From: Streptomyces rubrogriseus
Lineage (GTDB): Bacteria; Actinomycetota; Actinomycetes; Streptomycetales; Streptomycetaceae
NCBI RefSeq assembly: GCF_027947575.1
Contig: NZ_CP116256.1
Span: 1,054,001 to 1,118,000 of the forward strand
Reading direction: 5' to 3'
Length of the DNA stretch: 64,000 bases
Below, piece after piece: positions 55,423-64,000 of the stretch. Each line of letters starts with the position of its first letter. The stretch's first letter is position 1. The position numbers and the translations under genes are program-made. Below the pieces are notes generated by a model. That model was not told the DNA's origin, did not search any database, and was given only the letters and a program-made list of their open reading frames with translations.

Positions 55423-57392
55423 GCCGTCTCCTCCTTCGCGTCCGCGTCGTCGGTGGGTGCGATGACCGCGAGCACCTGGTCCATGGCGACGGTCGTGCCC
55501 GGCGCCACGTCCAGCTCGGCGACGGTGCCCGCGTGCGGGGCGGAGATGACGTGCTCCATCTTCATCGCCTCCACCACCAGCAGGCTCTGCCCGGCGCTCA
55601 CCTCGTCGCCGACGGCGACCTTCACCACCGTCACCGTGCCCGGCATCGGCGCGGTCAGCGAGTCGGCGCCCGCGTGGGCGGACCGGTTGAGGGAGGCGGC
55701 CACCGGGTCGTGGTCGCGCACCTGCCAGGCGTCGCCGTCGCGGCCCAGCCAGTCGGCGGCGCGGTGGAAGGTGTGCCGGACGCCGTCCAGGGTGACCGTG
55801 ACCCGGTCCCCGGTGACGGTGTGGGTGCCGCGCGGGGTGTGTTCCACCGGGTCGGTGACCCGCAGGTGGAAGGCGACCGCCTTGGGCTCGCCGCCCATCC
55901 GCCAGCCGCTCGGCACCGAGAACGGGTCCGTCCAGCCGTCCCCGCGCGGACGCAGCGCCTCCAGCCGTACGGCCGCCGCCGCCTCGTACACCGCCTCCGG
56001 TACGTCGGTGGCGACCAGGCCGTCGACCTCGCGCTCCACCAGCCCCGTGTCCAGCTCGCCCGCCACCACCGCCGGGTGCGCGAGCAGCCGCCGCAGGAAC
56101 CCGGCGTTGGTCTGCACGCCCAGGGTGACCGTCCCGGCCAGCGCCGCCCGGAGCCTGCGCAGCGCGGTCTCCCGGTCGGGGCCGTACGCGATCACCTTGG
56201 ACAGCATCGGGTCGTACAGGCTGCCGACCTCGGTGCCCTCGCTGAGCCCCGAGTCGGTGCGCACGCCGTCGCCCTCGGGCTCGCGCAGCCGCAGCACCGT
56301 GCCGCCGGAGGGCAGGAAGCCGCGCGCCGGGTCCTCGGCGCACAGCCGGGCCTCGATCGCGTGCCCGGTCAGCCGTACGTCCTCCTGCCCGAACCCGAGC
56401 GGCTCGCCCGCCGCCACCCGCAGCTGCCACTCCACCAGGTCCAGGCCGGTCACCAGCTCGGTCACCGGGTGCTCGACCTGGAGACGGGTGTTCATCTCCA
56501 TGAAGTAGTACTGGGAGGGGTCGCTCCCGGGCACGATGAACTCCACCGTGCCCGCGCCCCGGTAGCCGCAGGAGCGGGCCGCCTGCACGGCCGCCTCGCC
56601 CATCGCCGCCCGGGTCGCCTCGTCCAGCAGGACGCTGGGCGCCTCCTCGATCACCTTCTGGTGGCGGCGCTGGAGCGAGCACTCGCGCTCGCCCAGGTGC
56701 ACCACGCCCCCGTGGCCGTCGGCCAGTACCTGGATCTCGATGTGCCGGGGGCGGTCGATCCACCGCTCCACCAGCAGCGTGTCGTCGCCGAAGGAGGCAC
56801 GGGCCTCACGGCGCGCGGCGGCGATCTCGTCGGCCAGCACCGCCGCGTCCCGCACCAGCCGCATGCCCTTGCCGCCACCGCCCGCCGACGGCTTGAGCAG
56901 CACCGGGGTGCCGATCTCAAGGGCGGCGTCGGCGAGCTGCTCGTCGGTGAGCCCGCTGCCGCTGGAGCCGGGGACGACCGGCACCCCGGCCGCCCGCACC
57001 GTCTCCTTGGCGCGGATCTTGTCGCCCATCAGGGCGATCGCGTCGGCGGACGGTCCGATGAAGACCAGCCCCGCCTCCTCGCAGGCCCGCGCGAAACCCG
57101 CGTTCTCGGCGAGGAAGCCGTACCCCGGGTGGACGGCCTGCGCCCCCGTCCGGGCCGCCGCCTCCAGCAGCCGCTCGACGGACAGATAGCTCTCCGTCGC
57201 GGGCGGCGGGCCGATCCGTACCGCGTCGTCCGCCTCCCGCACGTGCCGTGCGTCCGCGTCGGCGTCGGAGAAGACCGCCACCGAGCGCACGCCCATCGAG
57301 CGCAGCGTCCGGATGACGCGGACGGCGATCTCGCCGCGGTTGGCGACGAGCACGGTGTCGAACATGCGCGGCGTGTCCTTCGTGTTGTCCAT
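55419..57392 (-). CDS. Acyl-CoA carboxylase alpha subunit (biotin carboxylase + BCCP)
   Basis: 657 aa. The biotin carboxylase part (10-460) has ATP-grasp loop [14 protein letters not shown] and [14 protein letters not shown]. The C-terminal biotinyl domain has Lys611 in [10 protein letters not shown]. With the beta subunit upstream and HMG-CoA lyase downstream it most likely works as methylcrotonyl-CoA carboxylase in leucine degradation. ATG 57392 is preceded by GGAGGGG. Confidence 0.94.
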   Translation of the reverse strand: MDNTKDTPRMFDTVLVANRGEIAVRVIRTLRSMGVRSVAVFSDADADARHVREADDAVRIGPPPATESYLSVERLLEAAARTGAQAVHPGYGFLAENAGFARACEEAGLVFIGPSADAIALMGDKIRAKETVRAAGVPVVPGSSGSGLTDEQLADAALEIGTPVLLKPSAGGGGKGMRLVRDAAVLADEIAAARREARASFGDDTLLVERWIDRPRHIEIQVLADGHGGVVHLGERECSLQRRHQKVIEEAPSVLLDEATRAAMGEAAVQAARSCGYRGAGTVEFIVPGSDPSQYYFMEMNTRLQVEHPVTELVTGLDLVEWQLRVAAGEPLGFGQEDVRLTGHAIEARLCAEDPARGFLPSGGTVLRLREPEGDGVRTDSGLSEGTEVGSLYDPMLSKVIAYGPDRETALRRLRAALAGTVTLGVQTNAGFLRRLLAHPAVVAGELDTGLVEREVDGLVATDVPEAVYEAAAAVRLEALRPRGDGWTDPFSVPSGWRMGGEPKAVAFHLRVTDPVEHTPRGTHTVTGDRVTVTLDGVRHTFHRAADWLGRDGDAWQVRDHDPVAASLNRSAHAGADSLTAPMPGTVTVVKVAVGDEVSAGQSLLVVEAMKMEHVISAPHAGTVAELDVAPGTTVAMDQVLAVIAPTDDADAKEETA

Positions 57393-57403
57393 GGGTCCCC
57401 TCC

Positions 57404-59020
<1,617 letters not shown>

Positions 59021-59050
59021 CCTGCGGTCCCCTCACCCAGTGGTCGACCA

Positions 59051-59095
59051 GTTAATGAGCGTTAACGCATTTCCTTCAGGTTAACGACCGCTAAC
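59051..59095. promoter_or_regulatory. Two operators of the TetR regulator
   Basis: GTTAATGAGCGTTAAC (59051-59066) and GTTAACGACCGCTAAC (59080-59095) are two copies of a 16-bp palindrome of form GTTAayG-NN-CrtTAAC, centres 29 bp apart. TGGTCGACCA (59041-59050) lies alongside. The right copy overlaps a possible -35 (TTAACG) and TAGAAT (59105) is a -10 for the TetR gene. Confidence 0.85.
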
Positions 59096-59117
59096 CCGCC
59101 TGTCTAGAATCGACTTC

Positions 59118-59714
59118 ATGGCCACCAGAACCGACGCCCCCACCCGCCGCGAGCAGATCCTGAAGGAGGCCGCCCGGCTCTTCGCCGAGCGCGGCTTCCA
59201 CGGGGTGGGCGTCGACGAGATAGGCGCCGCGGTCGGCATCAGCGGCCCCGGCCTCTACCGGCACTTCCCCGGCAAGGACGCGATGCTCGCCGAGCTGCTG
59301 GTCGGGATCAGCGACTCGCTGCTGACCGGGGCCAAGCGGCGGCTGGCGGAGGACGGGGCGGCCGGCTCCGAGGCGGTCCTCGACTCGCTCATCGAGGGGC
59401 ACATCGACTTCGCGCTCGACGACCGCCCGCTCATCACCCTGCACGACCGCGAGCTGGACCGCCTCCGGGACGCCGACCGCAAGATGGTGCGGCAGTTGCA
59501 GCGGCAGTACGTGGAGCTGTGGGTCGGGGTGCTCCGGGAGGTCTACCCGGCGGTCGCCGAGCCCGCCGCCCGCTCCGCCGTCCACTCGGTCTTCGGCCTC
59601 CTGAACTCCACCCCCCACCTGGGCCGCCCCGGCTCCCTGCCCGGCCGCGCGGTGACGGCGTCCCTGCTGCACCGGATGGCGCGGGGGGCGTTCGCGGCGG
59701 TGGGGGAGGTGTAG
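59118..59714 (+). CDS. TetR-family regulator of the leucine-degradation operon
   Basis: 198 aa. HTH GFHGVGVDEIGAAVGISGPGLYRHFPGKD. The -10 box TAGAAT ends 7 bases before the ATG and there is no ribosome site, so the message is probably leaderless. Divergent from the carboxylase/HMG-CoA lyase/AcdH genes with two operators between; expected to be relieved by an acyl-CoA intermediate. Confidence 0.93.
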   Translation: MATRTDAPTRREQILKEAARLFAERGFHGVGVDEIGAAVGISGPGLYRHFPGKDAMLAELLVGISDSLLTGAKRRLAEDGAAGSEAVLDSLIEGHIDFALDDRPLITLHDRELDRLRDADRKMVRQLQRQYVELWVGVLREVYPAVAEPAARSAVHSVFGLLNSTPHLGRPGSLPGRAVTASLLHRMARGAFAAVGEV

Positions 59715-59788
59715 CGGGCGGCGCTCCCGGGGCGGGGGAGTGACGAGGGTTACCCGCGTCCCGGTCTGGACGCCTTCGGCTACCCGCC

Positions 59789-59828
59789 GGTACGGTGATA
59801 TCTGAGCAAGCGCTTAGATATTCGTACC
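59789..59828. promoter_or_regulatory. Nested inverted repeats before the second acyl-CoA dehydrogenase
   Basis: Outer GGTACG / CGTACC and inner ATATCTGAGC / GCTTAGATAT (one mismatch) surround AAGC. The centre TGAGC-AAGC-GCTTA resembles TetR-type operators of fatty-acid genes. TAGATA near 59815 may be the -10. Confidence 0.6.
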
Positions 59829-59842
59829 CTGGAGGTGGCGCG

Positions 59843-61000
59843 GTGCGCCGTACGGTGTTCAACGAGGACCACGAGGCGTTCCGGGAGACCCTCCGCGCCT
59901 TCATCGAGGCCGAGGTCGTCCCCGTCTACGACGACTGGTTCGCCGCGGGCCAGGCGCCGCGCGAGTTCTACTACAAGCTCGGCGAGCTGGGCATCTTCGG
60001 CATCAACGTGCCCGAGGAGTTCGGTGGCGCCGGCATGGACAGCCACAAGTTCGAGGCCGTCCTCTACGAGGAGACCGCCCGCGCGGGCGTCCAGTTCGGC
60101 GGCTCCGGCGTCCACGTGCTGCTCGCCCTGCCCTACATCAACATGCTGGCCACCGACGAGCAGAAGAAGCGCTACCTGCCGAAGTTCGTCACCGGCGAGG
60201 AGATGTGGGCCATCGCGATGACGGAGCCCGGCACCGGCTCCGACCTCGCCGGCATGAAGTCCACCGCCAAGCTTTCCGAGGACGGCACCCACTACGTCCT
60301 CAACGGCGCCAAGACCTTCATCACCGGCGGCGTGCACGCCGACAAGGTCATCGTCTGCGCCCGCACCGCCGCGCCCACCGCCGAGGACCGCCGCCACGGC
60401 ATCTCCCTGTTCGCCGTGGACACCAAGTCCGAGGGCTACTCCGTCGGCCGCAAGCTGGACAAGCTGGGCCTGCGCACCTCCGACACCGCCGAGCTGGCCT
60501 TCGTCGACGTCAAGGTCCCCGTCGAGGACCTGCTCGGCGAGGAGAACAAGGGCTTCTACTACCTCGGCCACAACCTGGCCTCCGAGCGCTGGGGCATCGC
60601 CTTCGGCGCCTACGCGCAGGCCAAGGCCGCCGTCCGGTTCGCCAAGCAGTACGTGCAGGACCGCACCGTCTTCGGCAAGCCGGTCGCCCACTTCCAGAAC
60701 ACCAAGTTCGAGCTGGCCGCCTGCCAGGCCGAGGTGGACGCCGCCGAGGCCGTCGTCGACCGCGCCACCGAGGCCCTGGACGCCGGCGAGCTGACCCCCG
60801 CCGAGGCCGCCAGCGCCAAGCTGTTCTGCACCGAGGTCGCCCACCGCGTCATCGACCGCTGCCTCCAGCTGCACGGCGGCTACGGCTACATGAACGAGTA
60901 CCCGATCGCCCGCCTGTACGCGGACAACCGCGTCAACCGCATCTACGGCGGCACCAGCGAGATCATGAAGTCGATCATCGCGAAGAACATGGGCCTGTAG
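59843..61000 (+). CDS. Acyl-CoA dehydrogenase (long-chain / isovaleryl type)
   Basis: 385 aa. ACAD motifs AMTEPGTGSDLAGM, LNGAKTFITGG, and LHGGYGYMNEYP are clear. The usual catalytic Glu position near the C-terminus reads IYGGTSEIMK, with Gly instead of Glu; in long-chain and isovaleryl enzymes the base is elsewhere, so this protein likely belongs to that type. GTG 59843 has GGAGG 7 bases upstream. The thioesterase gene follows 10 bp later. Confidence 0.92.
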   Translation: MRRTVFNEDHEAFRETLRAFIEAEVVPVYDDWFAAGQAPREFYYKLGELGIFGINVPEEFGGAGMDSHKFEAVLYEETARAGVQFGGSGVHVLLALPYINMLATDEQKKRYLPKFVTGEEMWAIAMTEPGTGSDLAGMKSTAKLSEDGTHYVLNGAKTFITGGVHADKVIVCARTAAPTAEDRRHGISLFAVDTKSEGYSVGRKLDKLGLRTSDTAELAFVDVKVPVEDLLGEENKGFYYLGHNLASERWGIAFGAYAQAKAAVRFAKQYVQDRTVFGKPVAHFQNTKFELAACQAEVDAAEAVVDRATEALDAGELTPAEAASAKLFCTEVAHRVIDRCLQLHGGYGYMNEYPIARLYADNRVNRIYGGTSEIMKSIIAKNMGL

Positions 61001-61010
61001 ACCACAGGTC

Positions 61011-61883
61011 ATGAGCGAAGCACTCCAGTCCCTCCTCGACCTGCTCGACCTCGAGCGGATCGAGGAGGACATCTACCGCGGCCGCTCCCGGTCCGCCGTC
61101 GTCCCCCGGGTCTTCGGCGGGCAGGTGGCGGCCCAGGCCATGGTCGCCGCCGGCCGCACGGTCCCCGAGGACCGGCACGCGCACTCCCTGCACGCGTACT
61201 TCCTGCGCCCCGGCGACCCCGGCGCCCCGATCGTCTACAACGTCGACCGGCTGCGCGACGGCCGCTCCTTCACCACCCGCCGCGTCGTCGCCGTCCAGCA
61301 CGGCAAGCCGATCTTCACCCTGTCGGCGTCCTTCCAGACGTACGAGGAGGGCCTCGACCACCAGGCCCCGATGCCGCCCGCACCGGATCCGGCGACCCTC
61401 CCCACCGGCGAGGAGCGGCTGCGCGGCTACCCGCACCTGCCCGCCGAGACGGTCGAGCGCTTCCTGGAGGCGCGCGCCGCCGTCGACCTGCGCTACGTCG
61501 ACGACCCGCCCTTCGGCGACTTCGGCACCCCGCGCGAACCGCACTCCCAGGTGTGGTTCCGCACCAACGGCAAGCTCGCGGACGACCCCCTGCTGCACGT
61601 CGTCCTCGCCACCTACGTATCCGACATGACCCTCCTCGACTCGGTCCTGCTCGCGCACGGCCGCGGCGGCTGGGCCGTCGGCGACGTCGTCGGGGCCTCG
61701 CTCGACCACGCCATGTGGTTCCACCGGCCCTTCCGCGCCGACGAATGGCTGCTGTACGACCAGCAGTCGCCGTCCGCGTCCGGCGGCCGGGGCCTGGGCC
61801 AGGCCCGCATCCACACCCAGGACGGGCGGCTCGCCGTCTCGGTCGTCCAGGAAGGCGTGGTCCGCGTCCCTCGGGAACACTGA
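61011..61883 (+). CDS. tesB: Acyl-CoA thioesterase II (TesB)
   Basis: 290 aa double hot-dog enzyme hydrolysing acyl-CoA to free acid and CoA. Markers: RVFGGQVAAQAMVAAGRTV, HSLHAYFLRPGDP, DGRSFTTRRVVAVQ, SLDHAMWFHRPFRADEWLLYD. Cotranscribed with the acyl-CoA dehydrogenase, suggesting release of acids during fatty or branched acyl-CoA turnover. Confidence 0.93.
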   Translation: MSEALQSLLDLLDLERIEEDIYRGRSRSAVVPRVFGGQVAAQAMVAAGRTVPEDRHAHSLHAYFLRPGDPGAPIVYNVDRLRDGRSFTTRRVVAVQHGKPIFTLSASFQTYEEGLDHQAPMPPAPDPATLPTGEERLRGYPHLPAETVERFLEARAAVDLRYVDDPPFGDFGTPREPHSQVWFRTNGKLADDPLLHVVLATYVSDMTLLDSVLLAHGRGGWAVGDVVGASLDHAMWFHRPFRADEWLLYDQQSPSASGGRGLGQARIHTQDGRLAVSVVQEGVVRVPREH

Positions 61884-61888
61884 GGGGC

Positions 61889-62869
61889 ATGGCGGACACA
61901 GGGGACACGGCCGAGGCGGAGAAGAACGGCGACAGCACCTTCACGGTGCTCGTCGCCGCCTTCGCCAATCTGGGCATCGCCGTCGCCAAGGCGGTGGCCG
62001 GCGTGATCAGCGGCTCCAGCGCCATGCTGTCCGAGGCGGCGCACTCGGTCGCCGACACCGTCACCGAGGTGCTGCTGCTGACCTCCCTCAAGCGCAGCGT
62101 GCGCCCCGCCGACGAGGACCACCCCCTCGGCCACGGCCCCGAACGGTACGTCTGGGCGCTGCTCGCCGCCGTCGCCACCTTCGTCGGCGGCGCCGTCTTC
62201 TCCCTCTACGACGGCATCCACACCCTCACCCACGGCGAGGACCTCGGCGACCCGCTGGTCTCGTACATCGTCCTGGCCGTCGCCTTCGTCCTGGAGGGCT
62301 ACTCGCTGCGCACCGGCCTCAGGCAGGTCCGCGGCGAGGCCGCCCACCACCGGGTCTCCTTCGGGCGCTACCTGCGCCGCACCCCCGACACCGCCGTGAA
62401 GGCCGTCGTCATGGAGGACTCCGCCGCGCTGGCCGGCCTGCTGCTCGCCGCGGGCGGACTGCTCGGCGGACAGCTCACCGGCTCCGGCGTCTGGGACGCC
62501 GTCGCCTCGCTGTGCATCGGCGCGCTGCTCCTGTACGTCGCCTGGGTGCTGGGCCGCTCCAACGTCGAGTTCCTCGTCGGCCGCCCCCTGTCGCGCTCCG
62601 TGCGGGACCGGATCCGGGCGGAGTTGGTGGCCGTCGAGCACATCGAGGCCGTACTGGAGCTGACCACCCTCGTGCAGGGGCCGAGCGAGGCCCTGGTCGC
62701 CGCCAAGGTCGACTTCCGGGACGTGTCGACGGCGGCGCAGATCGAGTGGGCGTGCGAGCGGGCCGAGCAGCGGCTGCGCGAGGAGTTCCCGATCGTGCGC
62801 CGGGTCTACCTGGACCCGACGCCGGGTTTCGCGCAGCGCCGCTCGGAGGGCCTCAACCCCTGGCCCTAG
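61889..62869 (+). CDS. Cation diffusion facilitator transporter
   Basis: 326 aa with six membrane segments. SGSSAMLSEAAHSVADTVTE carries the HxxxD metal site of the second helix; a second HxxxD-like pair in helix 5 reads MEDSAALAG, so one ligand position is Glu/Asp only. C-terminal cytoplasmic domain. It may export Zn, Mn or Fe. GAGGGGC precedes the ATG, 5 bp after tesB. Confidence 0.88.
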   Translation: MADTGDTAEAEKNGDSTFTVLVAAFANLGIAVAKAVAGVISGSSAMLSEAAHSVADTVTEVLLLTSLKRSVRPADEDHPLGHGPERYVWALLAAVATFVGGAVFSLYDGIHTLTHGEDLGDPLVSYIVLAVAFVLEGYSLRTGLRQVRGEAAHHRVSFGRYLRRTPDTAVKAVVMEDSAALAGLLLAAGGLLGGQLTGSGVWDAVASLCIGALLLYVAWVLGRSNVEFLVGRPLSRSVRDRIRAELVAVEHIEAVLELTTLVQGPSEALVAAKVDFRDVSTAAQIEWACERAEQRLREEFPIVRRVYLDPTPGFAQRRSEGLNPWP

Positions 62870-62890
62870 GGTTCGGCCGAGAGGCGGCTA

Positions 62891-63679
62891 CTACTTCAGC
62901 CCCGCCTCCGTCAGCAGGTACGCCGTCATCGGGTCGTAGTAGCGCGGGCTGACCACGTGGTCGTCCAGCGGCACCGCCACCTGGAGGGTGCCCTCGGACT
63001 CGGCGAGGAAGAGGGCCGGGTCGTTGCAGTCCGCGTAGCCGACCGAGTCCACGCCGTGCTGGGCGGCACAACCGGCCCAGCCGTGGTCGGCGACCACCAG
63101 GTCCGGCAGCGGGCGGCCCTCGCGCTCCAGACCGGTCAGGATCGCCTTCATCGGCTCGCCCGAGTGGGTGTGCCACAGCGAGGCCCCGTGCTCCAGCACC
63201 GAGACGTCCGCGAACTGCTGGACGTACCCCTCCTCCGTGGTCAGCCCCTCCGGGATCACGACGATCTCGCAGCCCGCCTCGCGCAGCGCGGCGGCCGTGG
63301 CGCGGTGCACGTCGAGCAGCCCGCCCGGGTGACCGGTGGCGAACAGCACCCGCTGCCCGCCGTCGGCCGCCTTGCGCAGCCGCCCCGCCATCCGCTCCAG
63401 CGCCGAAATGGTCAGCTCGGGATCGATGGTGTCCTGGCCGTACCGGTGCTCGGGGTCGTCGTTGACGCCGACCCGCTCCGCCATCACCGCGAGCACGTCC
63501 TGCTCGTCGCTCCACCGGTCGCCCAGTTCCAGACCGAGCCAGAAGCCCCGGTCGCCGTTGGCCAGCTTCCGGTAGTGGGAGAGGTTGTTCTCGCGGGGCG
63601 TGGCGACGTCGCCCGCGATACGCGTTCTGACGAGGTGCTCGGCGAGTTCGGCGCGGCTGGGTGTCCCGGGTATCGGCAT
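62891..63679 (-). CDS. Predicted phosphatase (phosphohydrolase) of Streptomyces
   Basis: 262 aa cytoplasmic protein. VLFATGHPGGLLDVH, GEPMKAIL, and LVVADHGWAGCAAQHG look like a metal- or phosphate-binding fold that is usually annotated as phosphatase; I cannot confirm the class. The start at 63679 gives MPIPGTPSRAELAEHLV; the ribosome site is poor. Convergent with the CDF gene. Confidence 0.75.
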   Translation of the reverse strand: MPIPGTPSRAELAEHLVRTRIAGDVATPRENNLSHYRKLANGDRGFWLGLELGDRWSDEQDVLAVMAERVGVNDDPEHRYGQDTIDPELTISALERMAGRLRKAADGGQRVLFATGHPGGLLDVHRATAAALREAGCEIVVIPEGLTTEEGYVQQFADVSVLEHGASLWHTHSGEPMKAILTGLEREGRPLPDLVVADHGWAGCAAQHGVDSVGYADCNDPALFLAESEGTLQVAVPLDDHVVSPRYYDPMTAYLLTEAGLK

Positions 63680-63888
63680 GGCTCCATTGTGTAGCAGCCC
63701 GGGTCCGGGCAGCAGCCGGTCCCGGCGGGATAGCCGATTCCTCCAGTCCCCGGGGCGCGTATGGACGAGATGTACATGTCGCGGCCCGGTTTCGGCCATC
63801 TAGTCTGCGACGACCGACTGCCCCGCTCACCAGTACAGTCGGACGGCAGCAGTACATACGCGACGAAGCGTAAGAAGGAAGGCAGTGC

Positions 63889-64000
63889 ATGAGCAGCAAC
63901 GAGACGCCCCGCGGTCCCGTCGACTCCTCCCGGATCCCGCGCTACGCCGGGCCCGCGACCTTCGCCCGGCTCCCGCGCCTGGACGAGGTCGGCGCCGCCG
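63889..64000 (+). CDS. speB: Agmatinase/arginase family, 5' part only
   Basis: Only the first 37 codons are inside the window. [20 protein letters not shown] continuing to [10 protein letters not shown] matches the start of Streptomyces agmatinase-like ureohydrolases (putrescine formation or guanidino compound use). GAAGGAAGG precedes the ATG. The metal-binding motifs lie beyond the window, so the assignment rests on the N-terminus and gene order. Confidence 0.7.
   Translation, partial: MSSNETPRGPVDSSRIPRYAGPATFARLPRLDEVGAA

Noticed and set aside
54469..56763. Apparent fusion of HMG-CoA lyase with a carboxylase part
   Set aside because: The upstream part is the wrong frame of the carboxylase alpha gene. 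The lyase has its own GTG start and ribosome site at 55422.

Overview
The window reads as chromosomal DNA of a Streptomyces. It is very GC-rich, with GTG and TTG starts beside ATG. It carries a TTA (bldA-type) codon in adpA, a complete desferrioxamine cluster, a CebR-controlled cellobiose locus and many secreted hydrolases. Gene order matches, in reverse, what I remember of the S. coelicolor region around SCO2770 to SCO2821 (speB, acdH/acc, desEABCD, glmS, adpA, orn, ceb/bglC, cdgA); that comparison is from memory, not from a search.

Left part (1-8.1 kb): a secreted pectate lyase, two small proteins, tRNA-Lys, a secreted M6-type metalloprotease, the c-di-GMP enzyme CdgA and a flavin-dependent oxidoreductase. 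An accessory-looking block follows (8.1-15.6 kb). It is built of regulator and enzyme/transporter pairs: TetR/methyltransferase, ArsR/MFS, XRE/short-chain dehydrogenase and TetR/NmrA-like, plus a dihydrofolate-reductase-like protein. Most pairs are divergent and several have visible inverted-repeat operators. Next is an S66 peptidase.

From 16.9 to 22.1 kb lies the most interesting unit: a tight operon of a PAP2 membrane protein, a RecB/Cas4-type PD-(D/E)XK nuclease with four cysteines placed as in Fe-S nucleases, a 558-residue protein of unknown function, and a compact Upf1/Dna2-type SF1 helicase. Together these look like a Dna2 enzyme split over separate genes.

22.2-30.7 kb holds a histidine phosphatase, an XRE/TPR regulator, a spermidine-synthase-like methyltransferase, a two-component system and a GH18 chitinase. 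30.8-37.1 kb is the cellobiose system: bglC, cebG, cebF, cebE and cebR, with two CebR boxes. 37.3-41.1 kb has tRNA-His, oligoribonuclease, adpA with its long leader, a small membrane protein and a universal stress protein. 41.1-46 kb has glucosamine-6-phosphate synthase, a small conserved protein, a DUF4429/SHOCT protein and a secreted hexosaminidase. 46-53.2 kb is desferrioxamine biosynthesis and uptake (desD, desC, desB, desA, a siderophore-interacting reductase, desE), with two iron boxes. 53.3-59.7 kb is a leucine/branched-chain catabolic operon (carboxylase beta, carboxylase alpha, HMG-CoA lyase, acyl-CoA dehydrogenase) read divergently from a TetR regulator. 59.8-64 kb holds a second acyl-CoA dehydrogenase, a TesB thioesterase, a CDF cation transporter, a phosphatase and the start of an agmatinase gene.

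Functional links: CdgA makes or degrades c-di-GMP, and Orn removes its pGpG breakdown product. AdpA, with its rare TTA codon, ties development to secreted hydrolases such as those encoded here. Chitinase, hexosaminidase and GlmS all concern amino sugars. The catabolic operon feeds leucine carbon to acetyl-CoA and acetoacetate.
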